DNA of 64,000 bases from Streptomyces uncialis. GTDB taxonomy: Bacteria > Actinomycetota > Actinomycetes > Streptomycetales > Streptomycetaceae. A program made the position numbers and the translations under genes. The stretch spans positions 372,001 to 436,000 of the forward strand of contig NZ_CP109583.1 of NCBI RefSeq assembly GCF_036250755.1. Reading direction: 5' to 3'. Each line of letters opens with the position of its first letter. Positions within the stretch are counted from its first letter, which is position 1. A model generated the notes under the pieces. It worked only from the letters and a program-made list of their open reading frames with translations. It was not told where the DNA came from and did not search any database. Shown in pieces: positions 45,801-58,206 of this stretch.

Positions 45801-48800
45801 CCACCGGCCTTGAGGACCGCCAGGGCCGAGACGACCAGATCTCGCGAGCGTTCCAGCAGAACGGCCACGTTTGTCTCGGCGGTGACGCCGAGTTCGGCGA
45901 GCCGGTCGGCCAACAGCTCGGCCTTCCGGTCGAGCTGACGATACGTCAGGGCGTCGGCGCCGTCGGTCACGGCGACCGCGTCCGGGGTGCGGGCCTGCTG
46001 CGCGGCGAAGGCGTCCGTGATGCTTAGGCCGGCCACACCGTTCCGGACGCCGCTGCCGTGCCGGGACAGCAGGTCCCGGTCCTGCGGACCGAGCAGGTCG
46101 TGATCCGCGATGGCCCGACCCGGCTCGGCGACCACCGCGCGCAGCAACCGGTCGAGCATGGCCGCCAGCCGCTCGACGGTCGAGCGGTCGAACAAGTCTG
46201 CGGAATACTGCACAGCACCCCGGCATCCCTCGTCGGCGTCGTCGGTGAACCCGAACGCCAGGTCCACCTTGGCGGCGGTGATGTCGGGAACGGTCCGACT
46301 GACGGTGAGGTCCCCGAGCCCGGCCATCGCTTCCGGTGCGTTCTGCAGTGTGACCATCACCTGGAACAGCGGGTGGCGCGACAGCGACCGTGCCGGATTG
46401 ACCTCGTCCACGACCTGCTCGAACGGCACGTCCTGATGGGTGAACGCGGCGAGGTCCGACTCACGCGTGCGCTCCACCAGCTCGGCGAAGGAGGGGTTTC
46501 CGGCGGTGGACACCCGCAGCACCACGGTGTTGACGAAGAACCCGACCAGGCCGTCCAGGGCCTCGTCCCCACGACCCGCGACGGGCGTGCCGACCGGCAC
46601 GTCGTCCCCGGCGGCGAGCCTCGACAGCAGGGCGGTGACCGCTGCGTGCAGCACCATGAAGACGCTCGCGCCGCAGCTGCGCGCCAGCGACCTGATCTGC
46701 CCCCACCGCGAGGCGTCCACAGTGAAGGGCACCACTCCGCCGGTGAGGCCCGGTACCGCGGGGCGCGGGCGGTCCACCGGCAGGGGCAGGTCGTGGGGAA
46801 GTCCGGCGAGCGCGGACCTCCAGAACGCGACACCCTGGTTCCGCGCACTGTCCGTGTCCGGATCGTCGAGCATGTCCCGCTGCCACATCGCGTAGTCCGC
46901 GTAGTCCACCGCGAGCGGCTGCCACTGCGGAGCCCGCCCGGCGTACCGGGCCCGGTACGCCTCGTCCAGGTCGCGCAGCAGCGGACCGATGGACATGCCG
47001 TCCACGGCGACGTGGTGGAGAAGCAGCAGCAGGCGGTGGCGGTCCGGCGCGGTGCTCAGCAGCCATACCCGCAGTGGCGGTTCGGCGGCCAGATCGAACG
47101 CGTACCGCTGGGCGTCCTCGGTCTTCCGGGCCACCTCCTCCGGGGTGACCTCCAGCGTCACGATGCCGGGCAGGGCCTCGGGGCCGGACAGGACCTCCTG
47201 CCACGGTTCCCCGTCGTCGCCGGGCAGCACGGTGCGCAGCGGCTCGTGCCGCTGGACCACGTCCGCCAGAGCAGCCTCCAGCGCCGTCGGAGCCAGGGTC
47301 CCTTCCAGGTCCAGCAACAGGGGTACGTTGTAGCTCCAGTCCTCGGGGTTCATCCGGTTGAGGAACCACAGGCGGCGCTGCGCCGACGACAACGGCACCC
47401 GCTGCGGGCGCGGACCCCGGCGCAGCGCCGGCCGTGCGTCGCGGGCTCCGGTGAGCAGGGCGGCGAGCGAGCGCACCGTCGGATGCTCGAACACCGCCCG
47501 CGCGGGCACCTCGCGGCCGAACACCGTACGAATCCGGTTCACTAGCCGCAGCAGCGACAGCGAGTGCCCGCCGAGGTCGAAGAAGTCGTCGTCGGCACCG
47601 ACCTGCTCGGCTCCCAGTACCTCGCCGAAGACACCCGCCAGAACTTCCACGACCGGGTCGCCCAGTGCACCGCCGCTGCCCCGGGCCGACGCCTCCGGCA
47701 GGGCGCGTCGGTCCACCTTGCCGCTGGTGGTGGTGGGCAGTTCCGCCAGCACGACGAACAGGGCAGGGACCAGGTGCGCGGGCAGCATCTGGGCGGCCCA
47801 CGCGCGCAGGTCGCCCGGGGTCACCGCCGATGTCGCGCTCACGTAGGCCACGAGGTCCTGCTCCCGCGCGATCACGACCGCCCGGGACACCACGGGATGG
47901 CGGCCCAGGACCGCCTCGACCTCGCCGGGCTCGACCCGGAAGCCGCGGATCTTGACCTGATCGTCGGCCCGGCCGTGGAAGGTGAGCAGGCCATCCGCCG
48001 TCCACCGCACGAGGTCCCCGCTGCGGTACATGCGGCGTCCCTGTGCCCAGGGGTCGGCCACGAACCTCTCGGCGGTGGCACCCGCGGCGCCCAGGTATCC
48101 GCGCGCCAGCCCCGCGCCGGACACGTAGAGCTCACCCGTGACCCCGACGGGAACCGGGTTGAGCCATGCGTCCAGCACGTAGACGGCTGTGTTCCACACC
48201 GGGCGCCCGATCGGCACACCGCCCGCGGGCAGACGGGTGGAGGAGGACGCCGAGAATCGCACGCAGCCGACGGTCACCTCAGTGGGACCGTACTCGTTGT
48301 GGATCGTCATCCCTGGTACGCGGGACAACCACGCCTCGGCCAGCTCCGCGGGCAGTTGCTCCCCGCCGACCACCAGATCGCATCCGGCCGCGAACTGTGG
48401 GTGCGGTTCGCCGAGCATGGCCAGATGAGTCGGGGTCATCTTCAGCAGGCTGTATCCCCGGTCGGGTGTGGGACCGGTTTCCAGGTCGCCGACATCGATC
48501 CTGCCCCCGGACACCAGCGGCGCGAACAGCGTGGTCACGGGCATGTCGAAGGTGATCGGCGAGTGCAGCAGGGTCCGGTCGCCCACGCCGGGATAGGACA
48601 TCGCCGCCCACGCCACGTAGTGAGCGAGCGCACGGTGCTCGATCACGACGCCCTTGGGCGTGCCCGTCGAGCCGGACGTGTGGATCACGTACGCCGGGTG
48701 CCCGGGGCGGGGCGGCGCGGGAACGGGCGCTGCCGTCCCGGGCGGGTCCTGGTCCACCAGCAGCGTCGGCAGCGGGAGCCGGTGGGCGAGTAGGGCGGTG

Positions 48801-51800
48801 GTCATCGCCACGACCGGCCTGGCACTGCCCACGACGGCCTGGAGCCGCTCTGCGGGATGGTCCACGTCGAGCGGCAGATAGCCGGCCCCTGACTTCAGGA
48901 CCGCGAGCACCGCCACGATCTGCTCCGCACCGCGCGGCAGGAGGATCGCGACGAACCGCTCGGGCCCGGCGCCCCGGTGGGTGAGCATCCCGGCGAGGCG
49001 ATCGGTCCGGGCGTCCAGGTCACGGTAGGTCAGCACGGCGTCGGGCGCGCTGACGGCAATGGCGTCGGGTGTTTTGGCCGCCTGGGCCCGGAAGGCTTCG
49101 ACGACGGTCTCGTACGGCACCGGGTGGCGGGTGTCGTTGCGGTGGCGCACGAGGTCAGTCCGCTCGCGCGCGCCCAGCAGGTCGATGTCACCGAGCCGGA
49201 CACCGGGGTCGGCGACGACCGCTGTCAGCACTCGGCGCAGCGCCGTGACCAGACTCTCCACTGTGGACCGGTCGTACAGCTCCGTGGCGTACTCCACGCC
49301 GCCGGTGAGTCCGTCGTCCGCTGAGCGCAACAGGAAGGACAGGTCGAACTTCGCCCGCCCGAGCCCCGCGAACCGGCGGCGCATGGTCAGACCGCCCAGA
49401 GCAGGCTCCGCCTGCGGGGTGTCCTGCAGTGCCAGCATCACCTGGAACAGTGGGTGGTGCGACAGCGACCGCCTCGGGTTGAGCTCCTCCACCACCTGTT
49501 CGAAGGGCACATCCTGGTGAGCGAAGGCCGCGAGGTCCGCGGTACGTGTACGGTCCAGCAGGTCGGCGAACGGGGGGTTGCCCGCGGTCGACACCCTCAG
49601 GGTCACCGTGTTGCCGAAGAAGCCGACCAGGTCGTCGAGCAGTTCGTCGCCCCGTCCGGCTACCACGGTGCCGACCGGCACGTCGTCTCCGGCGCCCAGC
49701 CGTGACAGCAGGGCGGTCAACGCGGCATGCAGGACCATGAAGACGGTCGCCCCACTGGTGCGGGCAAGTTTCCGTACCCCGTCCCACACCTGTCCGTCGA
49801 GTCCGAGCGGCACGATGTCACCTGCGAAGTCCGGCGCGGCGGGGCGCGGCCGGTCCGTCGGGAGCGTCACCTCTTCAGGCAGGTCCGCCAGCGCCACATG
49901 CCAGAACCCCAGTTGGTCCTTGAGCACACCGCCGGCGTCGGAGGTGTCCCTCAGCAGCTGCCGCTGCGCCAGCGCGTGGTCCGCGTACTGCACCGGCAGC
50001 GGTTCCCAGCCCGGCTCCTGCCCGGCTGAGCGTGACCGGTAGGCCGTGTCCAGGTCCCGGAGGAAGACGTCGAGCGACCAGCCGTCGAAGGCGATGTGGT
50101 GCAGGACGAGGACGAGGACCTCGGCGCCCGGTGTGGACAGCAGCGCCGCCCGGACAGGCGGTTCGGTCGCCAGGGAGAACGGCCGGTCGACGCGGGCCTG
50201 CACCAGCTCGGACAGCTGCTCGACCGGGGTTTCTTGCAGTTCGAGTCGGAGCTCCGCGAACGGGAGCACGTGCTGGTGGGGCTCGGGGCCGTCGGCTGGA
50301 TACAGCGTGCGCAGGACCTCGTGCCGCTGGACGACATCCTCCAGCGCCGCTGCCAGAGCCGCGGAGTCGAGCGGTCCCTCGATGTCGAGCACGACCGGCA
50401 CGTGATACTCGGTGGAGTCCGGCCGGAGGTGGTGCAGGAACCACAGGCGTTGCTGTCCCGGGGACAGCGGCAGCACGCCAGGACGGGTCTGCCGCACCAG
50501 TGCCGGACGCGCCGGCCCGGCGCCCGGCAGCCGCCGGGCGAGGCCGGCAGGGGTCGGTGCCCGGAACAGAGTCGCGAGGGTGATTTCCACGCCGAGCTTC
50601 ACACGGATCCGCGACACCAGCCGGGTGGCCAGTAGGGAATGGCCGCCGAGGTCGAAGAAGCTGGCGTCGGTGCCGACCCGGTCCACGCCGAGCACGTCGG
50701 CGAACAGCCCGCACAGGATCTCTTCCTGCGGCGTGCCCGGCGCCCGGCTCAGCGCGCCGGGCATTTCCGGCACGGGCAGCGCCTTGCGGTCGGTCTTGCC
50801 GTTCGGCGTCAGCGGGATCGCGTCCAGCGCCATCACCGCGGACGGCACCAGATGGTCCGGCAGCTGTGCGGACAGTGCCTCCCGCACCGCCCGGGTGTCC
50901 TGGCTGCCGACGATGTACCCGACGAGTCGGGGGTGTCCGCCCAGGCCGGTCACCACGGATGCCACCGCATCCGTCACACCGGGCTGGGCGCGCATTTGCG
51001 CCTCCACCTCCCCCAGTTCGATCCGTCGTCCCCGGATCTTGACCTGAGTGTCGCGGCGACCCAGGAACTCGAGCTGGCCATCCGGGAGGAACCGCACCCG
51101 GTCGCCGGTGCGGTAGAGACGGCCGCCGTCGGCGGTGAAGGGATCTGCCACGAAGGTGCCCGCGGTCTTGGCCGGATCGCCGAGGTATCCCCGGCCGACT
51201 CCGGTACCGGCGACGTACAGGTCGCCGACGACTCCGACGGGTACGGGCTGGAGCTCATCGCTCAGCACGTACAGCCGGGTGTTACGGATCGCACGGCCGA
51301 TGGGTGCCGTGGTCCGCGTGGGCGGCTGCGCGACGATGGCGTGGGTGACGTCGTCCGAACACTCGGTCGGACCGTACGCGTTGACGACGGGGATGTCCGG
51401 GAAGCGGGCGTGCCAGCGTCGGCTCAGTTCGGCGGGCAGCTCCTCGCCGGTGACGACCAACCAGCGCAGCTTCGGCAGCGGCGGCACCCGCGTCCCGTCG
51501 TCCCACGCCTCCAAGACGGCCCGCAGCAGGGAGGGCACCACTTCCAGGACGGTGACCCCCTGACGGGCCACGGACCGGAACAGCCCCGTTGGATCGGCCG
51601 CCAGGTCCGGTCCGACCGCGAGCGTACGGCTGCCGACGAGCAGGGCGGCGACCATCTGCCACAGCGAGATGTCGAAGGTGAGCGGGGCGTTGAGGACGAT
51701 CGTGTCCTCAGCGGTGAGGGTGAGGCTCTCCACCTTGGCCAGCAGGTGGTTGTTCATGCCCCGGTGGTGGACCATCGCGCCCTTGGGACGGCCGGTGGAA

Positions 51801-54800
51801 CCGGACGTGAAGATGACGTACGCCAGCTGGTCGGGCGCCGGTGTCACGCGCGTACCGCCGATGGGTTCTACGCCGTCCCCGGTGAGCTCCAGTACGGCCA
51901 CCGTGCCGGCCGCGCCCTTCGCGACGGCGGCCGCGAGGTCTCCGTGCCGGGGGTCGGCCAGCAGCCAACGCGTTCCCGCGTCGGTCAGCAGGGCGGCGGA
52001 CCGGCTCGCGGGTGCACCCGTCTCCAGGGGAAGGTACGCGGCTCCGGCCGCGAGAACGCCGAGGAACGCGGTCACCGCCCAGCGGCTCCGGTCGGCCAGC
52101 ACGCCGACCACCGTGTCCGGCCCCGCGCCATGGGCCCGTAGCCGGCTTGCCACCAGCTCCATCCGCGCCACGAGTTCCCGGTAGGTCACGTCACCGTCAT
52201 CGTCGGTGACGGCCACCGAGTCCGGTCGCCGGTCGGCCATGGCGCTGACTCGCGCCACCACATCGTCCAACGTGTGTGGTGCCTCGGTCCGGTTCCAGTC
52301 GTGCAGTAGTCGGTGGTGCTCGTCGTCGGCGAGGATACGGGCGTCACCGATCCGCGTGCCCGGGTCCTGCGTGACCGCCTCGATCAGGCGGACGTATCGC
52401 TCCAGCAGGGCCCGGGCGGTGTCCGGGCGGAAGACATCGGCGCGGTATTCCAGAGACGCCCTGATCCCGTCCGCATCGCCTTCAGCCGTGAAGGCTTCCC
52501 GAACGTTGAAGGACAGGTCGAACTTGGCCGTCCCGGTGGGCATGCCCGTCAGCTCCAGTTCCAGGCCGGCCACGGACGGCAGCACCCGCCGGGAGCTGTC
52601 CATCGAGAGCATGACCTGGAAGAGCGGGTGCCTGGACATCGAACGCGGAGGCTTGAGCGCCTCCACCAGCCGTTCGAACGGCAGGTCCTGGTGACCGTAG
52701 GCCGCGGCGTTCGCCCGGCGCACCCGACCCAGCAGTTCACGGAAGGAGGGGTTGCCCGACGTGTCGGTGCGCAGCACCACCGTGTTGACGAACAGACCGA
52801 CCAGGTCGGCGAGGGATGTGTGGGAGCGCCCCGCCACGGCCGCGCCGACGGCGATGTCGTCGCCGGCGCCGAGCCTGGTCAACAGTGCCGCCAGGGCGGC
52901 CTGGAGCACCATGAAGGTGCTGGCGTCGGCGGACCGTGCGAGGCCGACGACACGGCTGTGAAGAGCGGGGTCGAGGTCGATTTCGGTCACCGCGGCGGGT
53001 GCGGTGCGGACGCCTGCCGGATGGGGCCGGTCGAAGGGCAGGTCGAGGTGGTCGGGGAGACCGGCCAGTGCCTTCTGCCAGAAGGCGATCTGCCGGGCGG
53101 AGACGCTGTCCGGGTCTGCCTCGTCGCCCAGCATGCGGCGCTGCCAAGCGGTGTAGTCGGCGTACTGCAGGGGCAGGGGCGTCAGGGCCGGAACCTGTCC
53201 GGCGCGACGGGCTTCGTAGGCGGCCAGGAGGTCGCGCATCAGCGGGCCCAGCGACTCGGCGTCGGCGGCGACGTGGTGCAGCAGCAGCAGAAGTACGTGC
53301 CGCCCCGGGTCAAGGGCGAACAGCACGGCCCGCAGCGGGGGCTCGGCCGACAGGTCGAAGGTGTCGGCCGCGGCCTCGGTCAGCCTTTCGCGCAGTCGCG
53401 AGTCGTCGGTGGCCACGACGGCCAGTCCAGGGTGCGCCGGGCCGCCCTCGGCGAGGATGCGCCGGACCGGTCGTCCCGCGCGGTCCTGGTAGAGGGTGCG
53501 CAGCGTCTCATGGCGGTCGACGACGTCTCCTAGTGCCGCGGCGAGGGCGCTCTGGTCGAGTTCACCGCCGAGGCTGAGGACGAGCGGGATGTTGTACGCG
53601 GTACTGGGCCCTTCGAGCTGCTGCAGGAACCACAGCCTCCGCTGCGCGAACGACAGCTCCAGGTCGCCGTCGCGGAGTGCCGGAACCGGGCCTCGGCGGA
53701 CGGGATCGTCGTCGGAGCCGGCCCGACGGTCCCCCAGACGTTCGGCGAGCTCCCGCACCGTCGGCGCGAGGAAGACCGTCTCCATGCCGCAGTGGGCGCC
53801 GAGTTCGGCACGGATGCGGACCACGAGCTGCCCCGCCAGCAGGGAGTGTCCGCCCATTTCGAAGAAGCTCCGGTCGATCCCGACCGTGTCGGCATCGATA
53901 TCGAGGATCTCGGCGAAGAGCGCACACAGCTGTCGTTCCCGCGGCGTCAGCGGCGGGCTGACGAACCCGTGGTCGGTGGCCGTCGTCCCACCCGTTCGGG
54001 AGGGGGCCGGTAGGGCGGCGCGGTCCACCTTGCCCTGAGGAGTGACCGGCAGGGCGCCGAGTTCGAGGATCGCGTGCGGGCGCATGTGGGCGGGAAGCGT
54101 CTCGGCCAGCCGTCCGTGGGCCGCGTCGACATCCAGGGCAGCGGTGCCCTCGGGTACGACGTAGGCGACGATCTGCGGCTCGCGTACGCCCTCGGTGCGC
54201 AGGACGGCGACCGCCTGACGGACTCCGTCCGACGCCAGCAGTACGGACTCGATCTCGCCCAGCTCGACGCGGAAACCGCGGATCTTCACCTGCTGGTCCG
54301 CGCGTCCGATGAACTCCAGCCGGCCGTCTTCCCGCCACCGTGCCAGGTCGCCGGTGCGGTACATGCGGTCGCCGTCGCCGGTGAACGGGTTCGCCACGAA
54401 GCGCTCGGCGGTCAGACCGGCCCGGCCGAGGTAGCCGCGGGCAAGGCCCGGCCCCGTCACGTACACCTCGCCGGCGACTCCGGGCTGGACCGGTTGCAGG
54501 GCGTGGTCCAGCACGTGAATGCCCGAGAGCGCAAAAGGGCTGCCGATCGGGACCGGCGAGCCGGTGCCGCCGCTCAACGGCTCGCTCGTGGTGCAGCACA
54601 CCGTGGTCTCGGTGGGGCCGTAAGCGTTGATCATCTTACGGCCGGGCGACCATGTGTCCACCAGCTCGAGCGGACACACCTCGCCTGCCACGGCGAGGGT
54701 GACTCCCTCGGGTATCGCCCCGTCGGGGAGAGCCGCCAGTACCGCCGGCGGGAGGGTCACGTGGGTGATCCTCCGCTCGCTGAGCAAGCGCCCCAGCTCG

Positions 54801-56887
54801 GGTGGCAGCAGCTCGTCCGGATGTGGCGCGAGGATGAGGGTGCCACCGGAGAGCAATGCCATGGCCAGTTCCCAGAACGCGGCGTCGAAGCTGATCGAGG
54901 CGAACTGCAACACCCGTGACCCCGGGCCGACGCGGAAGGCCCGCTGCTGGGCCTGCGCGAGGGCCGCCACCCCCTGGTGGGTCACCGCGACGCCCTTGGG
55001 AACTCCGGTGGAACCGGAGGTGTAGATGACGTAGGCCGTGTTCCGGACGTCGGGGGCCACGGCGGGCGCGGCGCCGCTTGAGGCGCGAGCCGTCCCGGAC
55101 AACTCCTCCCGGGTGGCCGGAGCGTCCAGGAGGAGGACGGGTGTGTCCTCCGTCCCGGCCTGCTCGGCCAGTCCTTCCACGGTGAGCAGGCACTGCGGCC
55201 GGGCGTCGGCAAGCATACGGACAATACGGTCTCGCGGGTACGCCGGATCGACGGGCAGGTAGGCGCCGCCGGCCCGCATCACGGCCAACACAGCCACCAC
55301 GAGGTCGACGGAGCGGGGCAGCGCGACCGCGACGAGCGATTCCGGCCCGACGCCCCTGGCGAGCAGTAGCCCGGCCAGCGCGTCGGCCCGTTCGTCCAGC
55401 TCCGTGTAGCCGACGCAGGGCGCGCCCGCCAGCTCCACCGCCGGCGCGTCCCCGTGCCGTGCCGCAACTTCCCGGAAGAGGTCGGAGAAGGTGCGTGCGG
55501 GGACGGGCGGTCCGGCCGGGCGTCCCCAACCGTTCAGCGCCTCCCGGCGTTCGCGCCCCACCGTTGACAGGTCGGCGATCGTACGACCGGGGTGGTCGAG
55601 CGCCTCGGTGATCTCCCCGACGAGTTGACCGAACGCCTCGTGATGGCCTGCGACTTCGCCGTCCGTGTAGAGCCGCGGATCAGCGTCCAGATCGATGTCC
55701 AGCCCGCCGTCGGCACGCCGGTAGGCGCTGAAGCTCATGTCGTGAATGTGACGGACCGACATATTACGTGACGTCACCATGCGGGCGCCGCCCAGGCGGC
55801 CACCGTAGTGGAACGGGATGACGTTCACCGCCGGCCCCCACACGGAGCGTCCCATACCGCGTGCCCTCAGCTCCTGGCGCAGCCGCTCGCCGGGATAGCG
55901 CTGGTGGGCCAGCGCCGCCCTGATCTCAGCGCCGACCTGTTCGACCAGCTCGCGCACCGGAGTCTGCGGCCGTACCGAGAGCCGCAGCGGCAGCACGTTC
56001 ACCAGCGGGCCGGCTGCCGTCTTCGCCGTCTCGGTGACCCGTGCGGTGACCGGCAGTCCGAGGACGACATCACCGGCTCCGGAGTGCCGGTGTACCAGCA
56101 CGGCGGCAGCCGCGAACATCAGCCGGGACGTCCTTGCGCCGTGCCGTTGCCGCGCATCCCGCAGCGCGTCCAGGGACCGCTCCGGCAGTGCCGCGCGCCG
56201 TCGTACCGGAACCGTCCACCCCGTCGGCGGCTCCCCGGCCAGCCGACCCGGCTCCGGAAGGTCGGCGAAGCGGTCCCACCAGTAGGCCTGGTCTTCGAGG
56301 AACTGGCTGGAGCGGGCGTACTCCTCGTGATCGTCGACGAGTGACCGCACCGAGCCGATGGACGCGGCGGGAACGGCCAGGCCGTCCGTCAGGGCGTTGT
56401 ACGCCTCGGCGAACCGCTGGTTGAGCAGTGCGAAGCCGACGCCGTCGATGACGATGTGGTGATAGCCCTGGTACCAGAGGTAGGTATGCTCTGCGATCCG
56501 GAAGACGGCGAAGGTGAACAACCGGTCGGCGGCCAGGTCGATCAGGCGGGCGAGGTCCTTGCGTATCCACTCGTCGACGGCGGCCCGGGGGTCGGGCTGT
56601 GACCGGAAGTCGAGCCATGCCGGTTCCCACGGCGGGAGGGCGCCGATCAGCTGGCGTGGTCCATCCGCCGTCTCGACGAATCTGGCCCGCAGGGAGTCGA
56701 CGTCGTCCACCGTGCGCCGCAGCGCCTGCTCGAACAGAGCCCGGTCGAGCGGCCCTTCCACCTGGACGCATTCGGCCGCCCGGTATACCGGAGCGTCGGG
56801 GTCGGCCCGGCATGCGACCCAGATGGCGTGCTGGGTCGGCGACAGCGGCGCCGACGACGCGTCGTCCGTGTGCGAGGACTTCAACAT
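42806..56887 (-). CDS. NRPS-1: C-A-T-C-A-T-C-A-T-C-A-T-E
   Basis: 4,693 residues, four modules. The first C (1-440; [15 protein letters not shown] about 138-152) resembles the EntF C domain, which takes an acyl group from a separate carrier protein. A1 about 465-955, code DAWTAAAVCK (Phe-like); T about 1013. C2 reads HHVAADA. A2 code DIWEVTADDK with three acidic pocket residues, resembling Dab codes; T about 2082. C3 HHIAFDG. A3 code DMTKVGEVGK (Asn-like); T about 3107. C4 HHVAVDG. A4 code DPFAWGSFAK, unassigned; T with GGDS about 4155. E about 4205-4640 complete ([24 protein letters not shown]). The acidic tail [12 protein letters not shown] may be a docking helix for NRPS-2. The start has AAGGGG upstream, 71 nt after the P450 stop. 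Confidence 0.95.
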   Translation of the reverse strand: MLKSSHTDDASSAPLSPTQHAIWVACRADPDAPVYRAAECVQVEGPLDRALFEQALRRTVDDVDSLRARFVETADGPRQLIGALPPWEPAWLDFRSQPDPRAAVDEWIRKDLARLIDLAADRLFTFAVFRIAEHTYLWYQGYHHIVIDGVGFALLNQRFAEAYNALTDGLAVPAASIGSVRSLVDDHEEYARSSQFLEDQAYWWDRFADLPEPGRLAGEPPTGWTVPVRRRAALPERSLDALRDARQRHGARTSRLMFAAAAVLVHRHSGAGDVVLGLPVTARVTETAKTAAGPLVNVLPLRLSVRPQTPVRELVEQVGAEIRAALAHQRYPGERLRQELRARGMGRSVWGPAVNVIPFHYGGRLGGARMVTSRNMSVRHIHDMSFSAYRRADGGLDIDLDADPRLYTDGEVAGHHEAFGQLVGEITEALDHPGRTIADLSTVGRERREALNGWGRPAGPPVPARTFSDLFREVAARHGDAPAVELAGAPCVGYTELDERADALAGLLLARGVGPESLVAVALPRSVDLVVAVLAVMRAGGAYLPVDPAYPRDRIVRMLADARPQCLLTVEGLAEQAGTEDTPVLLLDAPATREELSGTARASSGAAPAVAPDVRNTAYVIYTSGSTGVPKGVAVTHQGVAALAQAQQRAFRVGPGSRVLQFASISFDAAFWELAMALLSGGTLILAPHPDELLPPELGRLLSERRITHVTLPPAVLAALPDGAIPEGVTLAVAGEVCPLELVDTWSPGRKMINAYGPTETTVCCTTSEPLSGGTGSPVPIGSPFALSGIHVLDHALQPVQPGVAGEVYVTGPGLARGYLGRAGLTAERFVANPFTGDGDRMYRTGDLARWREDGRLEFIGRADQQVKIRGFRVELGEIESVLLASDGVRQAVAVLRTEGVREPQIVAYVVPEGTAALDVDAAHGRLAETLPAHMRPHAILELGALPVTPQGKVDRAALPAPSRTGGTTATDHGFVSPPLTPRERQLCALFAEILDIDADTVGIDRSFFEMGGHSLLAGQLVVRIRAELGAHCGMETVFLAPTVRELAERLGDRRAGSDDDPVRRGPVPALRDGDLELSFAQRRLWFLQQLEGPSTAYNIPLVLSLGGELDQSALAAALGDVVDRHETLRTLYQDRAGRPVRRILAEGGPAHPGLAVVATDDSRLRERLTEAAADTFDLSAEPPLRAVLFALDPGRHVLLLLLHHVAADAESLGPLMRDLLAAYEARRAGQVPALTPLPLQYADYTAWQRRMLGDEADPDSVSARQIAFWQKALAGLPDHLDLPFDRPHPAGVRTAPAAVTEIDLDPALHSRVVGLARSADASTFMVLQAALAALLTRLGAGDDIAVGAAVAGRSHTSLADLVGLFVNTVVLRTDTSGNPSFRELLGRVRRANAAAYGHQDLPFERLVEALKPPRSMSRHPLFQVMLSMDSSRRVLPSVAGLELELTGMPTGTAKFDLSFNVREAFTAEGDADGIRASLEYRADVFRPDTARALLERYVRLIEAVTQDPGTRIGDARILADDEHHRLLHDWNRTEAPHTLDDVVARVSAMADRRPDSVAVTDDDGDVTYRELVARMELVASRLRAHGAGPDTVVGVLADRSRWAVTAFLGVLAAGAAYLPLETGAPASRSAALLTDAGTRWLLADPRHGDLAAAVAKGAAGTVAVLELTGDGVEPIGGTRVTPAPDQLAYVIFTSGSTGRPKGAMVHHRGMNNHLLAKVESLTLTAEDTIVLNAPLTFDISLWQMVAALLVGSRTLAVGPDLAADPTGLFRSVARQGVTVLEVVPSLLRAVLEAWDDGTRVPPLPKLRWLVVTGEELPAELSRRWHARFPDIPVVNAYGPTECSDDVTHAIVAQPPTRTTAPIGRAIRNTRLYVLSDELQPVPVGVVGDLYVAGTGVGRGYLGDPAKTAGTFVADPFTADGGRLYRTGDRVRFLPDGQLEFLGRRDTQVKIRGRRIELGEVEAQMRAQPGVTDAVASVVTGLGGHPRLVGYIVGSQDTRAVREALSAQLPDHLVPSAVMALDAIPLTPNGKTDRKALPVPEMPGALSRAPGTPQEEILCGLFADVLGVDRVGTDASFFDLGGHSLLATRLVSRIRVKLGVEITLATLFRAPTPAGLARRLPGAGPARPALVRQTRPGVLPLSPGQQRLWFLHHLRPDSTEYHVPVVLDIEGPLDSAALAAALEDVVQRHEVLRTLYPADGPEPHQHVLPFAELRLELQETPVEQLSELVQARVDRPFSLATEPPVRAALLSTPGAEVLVLVLHHIAFDGWSLDVFLRDLDTAYRSRSAGQEPGWEPLPVQYADHALAQRQLLRDTSDAGGVLKDQLGFWHVALADLPEEVTLPTDRPRPAAPDFAGDIVPLGLDGQVWDGVRKLARTSGATVFMVLHAALTALLSRLGAGDDVPVGTVVAGRGDELLDDLVGFFGNTVTLRVSTAGNPPFADLLDRTRTADLAAFAHQDVPFEQVVEELNPRRSLSHHPLFQVMLALQDTPQAEPALGGLTMRRRFAGLGRAKFDLSFLLRSADDGLTGGVEYATELYDRSTVESLVTALRRVLTAVVADPGVRLGDIDLLGARERTDLVRHRNDTRHPVPYETVVEAFRAQAAKTPDAIAVSAPDAVLTYRDLDARTDRLAGMLTHRGAGPERFVAILLPRGAEQIVAVLAVLKSGAGYLPLDVDHPAERLQAVVGSARPVVAMTTALLAHRLPLPTLLVDQDPPGTAAPVPAPPRPGHPAYVIHTSGSTGTPKGVVIEHRALAHYVAWAAMSYPGVGDRTLLHSPITFDMPVTTLFAPLVSGGRIDVGDLETGPTPDRGYSLLKMTPTHLAMLGEPHPQFAAGCDLVVGGEQLPAELAEAWLSRVPGMTIHNEYGPTEVTVGCVRFSASSSTRLPAGGVPIGRPVWNTAVYVLDAWLNPVPVGVTGELYVSGAGLARGYLGAAGATAERFVADPWAQGRRMYRSGDLVRWTADGLLTFHGRADDQVKIRGFRVEPGEVEAVLGRHPVVSRAVVIAREQDLVAYVSATSAVTPGDLRAWAAQMLPAHLVPALFVVLAELPTTTSGKVDRRALPEASARGSGGALGDPVVEVLAGVFGEVLGAEQVGADDDFFDLGGHSLSLLRLVNRIRTVFGREVPARAVFEHPTVRSLAALLTGARDARPALRRGPRPQRVPLSSAQRRLWFLNRMNPEDWSYNVPLLLDLEGTLAPTALEAALADVVQRHEPLRTVLPGDDGEPWQEVLSGPEALPGIVTLEVTPEEVARKTEDAQRYAFDLAAEPPLRVWLLSTAPDRHRLLLLLHHVAVDGMSIGPLLRDLDEAYRARYAGRAPQWQPLAVDYADYAMWQRDMLDDPDTDSARNQGVAFWRSALAGLPHDLPLPVDRPRPAVPGLTGGVVPFTVDASRWGQIRSLARSCGASVFMVLHAAVTALLSRLAAGDDVPVGTPVAGRGDEALDGLVGFFVNTVVLRVSTAGNPSFAELVERTRESDLAAFTHQDVPFEQVVDEVNPARSLSRHPLFQVMVTLQNAPEAMAGLGDLTVSRTVPDITAAKVDLAFGFTDDADEGCRGAVQYSADLFDRSTVERLAAMLDRLLRAVVAEPGRAIADHDLLGPQDRDLLSRHGSGVRNGVAGLSITDAFAAQQARTPDAVAVTDGADALTYRQLDRKAELLADRLAELGVTAETNVAVLLERSRDLVVSALAVLKAGGTYVPFEPEDAPVRVGALARQADAVLLLTHTRLRDHDTVRDSWVPVVFADAHSRAGAPRRRRARRPAQLAYVMHTSGSTGTPKGVGISDASVVALAADRWWSHGAAERVLMHTSPAFDPATFELWVPLLTGGCSVVAPWRRHPEPHLLARAVAEHGITGVALSAAVFEALATADPSCLRGLQEVWTGGESMSPQATARVREAAPGTRLTNSYGPTETTFAVVQHTVDADGPAGRVPIGRPMDNVRCHVLDDRLRPVPLGVPGELYVAGPGLARGYLAQPGGSAERFVADPFGAPGERMYRTGDRVRFRPDGELEFLARTDQQMKIRGHRVEPGEIEAALAACPDIARAAVVVRQDRLGVPVLVGYVVPEPGGPAPSAEALRSRLAALLPTPMVPAAFVELAELPLTRNGKVDRRALPAPAQDPGPAAVRPPRNRTETVLCEAVAELLRLEQVGIDDNLFDLGGDSILFIQLVSRMRTAGLLLGVRDVFTHQTVADLARVARPVAEHRDVSDESASGVLPPTPIMHWLRELGGPVEAFNQSMTVRVPASVNRARLEEALQTLLDRHDMLRARLHSDWTLEVPEPGACRAAPLLRRADATTADESVRAAEGAAACARLDPWNGVMLQAVWFDAGPARPGRLLLVIHHLVVDGVSWRILLPDLAAAYRAAEAGRAAAPAPVTSSFRGWARRLSAAAQDPQRLEELPWWRRTSAAGPGLFGEDGPVPDRDTFADLGRLRTTVPTELTSAILGEVSAALNLRVDEVLLSALALAAGEWRRRRRLPGQGVLVDVEAHGRDLSGGMEGMDLSRTVGWFTRMHPVRLDPGTVPPQDLRTGGHAVERAARRVKEQLRGCPDGGAGYGLLRYLTPDGTGEALTRRRAEIGFNYLGRFEVSDEADWLPTADPVPVPAADPRMPVPHTLELTVVCTDLLRGPEFAVTWSWARALLGEQQAADFASLWNETLAALCARACAGGKAGRTPSDVPLVSLNQEELDLLEEKWSF

Positions 56888-56958
56888 GCGACCGCCCCTT
56901 CAGTCCGGCGGCCCGGTTCCGGGGACGCCTCCACAGCCACGTCAGTCATGACAGCAAG

Positions 56959-58206
56959 TCACCAGGACCCGATGCGGGGTACGGCTCTCACCGGCATCGA
57001 CTTGACCCCCGCCACGAAGTTGGAGGCCAGGTGCCGGACCTCGCCGGCGGGTTCGAATCGTTCGACGCGCGCGAAGATCCGCTCGAAGAGCATGCGCAGG
57101 GAGATCCGGGCCAGTGCGCCCCCGACGCAGTAGTGCGGCCCGAATCCGAAGGCGACATGCCGGTTGGGCCTGCGCTCGATGTCGAACAGGTAGGGATCGG
57201 CGAAAACGTCTTCGTCCCGGTTGGCGGACCCCAGCCACGCGACCAGTGCCGAGCCCTCGCGAAGGGTGTGTCCGCCGATTTCGACGTCCCGGGTGGTGTA
57301 GCGCATGAAGTGGCTGGCGGGCGAGGACCAACGCAGCCCTTCTTCGACGCACCCGGGCACGAGGGAGGGGTCCGCGGCGGCCGTGCGGAAGGCGGCCGGG
57401 TGGTCCATCAGCGCCTGTACCAGCCCGGTGATGGTGTGCGGCGTGGTCACGTTGGCGCCGAGGATCAGGCTGTAGCAGTTGTAGACGATGGTCTCGTGGT
57501 CGAGAGGACTCCCGTCGATCCGCATGCTCATCAGGTGGCCGATCAGGTCGTCCGTGGGGGTACCGCCGCGGGCGGACAGCTGACGTGAGAAGTACTCGAA
57601 CAGTTCGTGGTGCACGGTGAGCAGCGTGAGCGGAGCGGATCCCTCCTGGAAGGAGGCGTCGTGCGGTGCGATCGCCATCGTCGTCAGCTTTGCCAGCCGC
57701 GGCCAGTCCTCCTGCGGCAGGCCCATCAAGGTGCCGATGAAGTCCATCGGGAAGTTCATCGCGGCCACGGCGAGATCGCTGATCTCCCCGGTCAGCAGGG
57801 GAGTCAGGAGCCGGTCGACGGGCTGGAGCAACACCTCGCGCCGGGCCTCCACCGCCCGGGCCGACAGCACACGGCCCAGCGACTCCCGTAGCGCTGTGTG
57901 CCGTGGCGGGTCGGTCGCCGCCATCATCTTGCCGCCTGCCGGGTCGTCGGCGCCGAGCGCGGTGAGCAGCGTTCCCCGTTCGGACGTGAAGAACTCGTGG
58001 TCGCGCAGGACCCGGCACACGTCCGCGTACCGTACGACCGACCAGAAGCGTCGGCCGTCCTGCAGTTCCTGCCGGTGCACGGGTGCCTTTGCCCGCAGCA
58101 GGCGCCATAGCGCGTGCGGGTGCCCTTCGCTGTAGAGCCGTGCATCCCACAGATCGACACGGTCCGGATCCATCGGCTGCCCCGGATCGTCCGGCGACAT
58201 CCTCAT
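56959..58206 (-). CDS. Cytochrome P450 (first), probably acting on carrier-bound Val
   Basis: 415 residues. The heme loop FGFGPHYCVGGALAR and ExxR (EEGLRW) are complete. The I-helix reads ILGANVTTPHT, with Val where the usual Glu/Asp precedes the Thr pair. Position is the main clue to function: it is coupled by ATGA to the stand-alone Val A-T gene, and P450s paired this way (NikQ, NovI, OxyD types) hydroxylate the beta-carbon of an aminoacyl thioester. By analogy it would make beta-hydroxyvaline on the A-T protein. Redox partners are not in view. GGAG lies eight nt before the ATG at 58206; an in-frame ATG at 58200 is the alternative start. Confidence 0.92.
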   Translation of the reverse strand: MRMSPDDPGQPMDPDRVDLWDARLYSEGHPHALWRLLRAKAPVHRQELQDGRRFWSVVRYADVCRVLRDHEFFTSERGTLLTALGADDPAGGKMMAATDPPRHTALRESLGRVLSARAVEARREVLLQPVDRLLTPLLTGEISDLAVAAMNFPMDFIGTLMGLPQEDWPRLAKLTTMAIAPHDASFQEGSAPLTLLTVHHELFEYFSRQLSARGGTPTDDLIGHLMSMRIDGSPLDHETIVYNCYSLILGANVTTPHTITGLVQALMDHPAAFRTAAADPSLVPGCVEEGLRWSSPASHFMRYTTRDVEIGGHTLREGSALVAWLGSANRDEDVFADPYLFDIERRPNRHVAFGFGPHYCVGGALARISLRMLFERIFARVERFEPAGEVRHLASNFVAGVKSMPVRAVPRIGSW

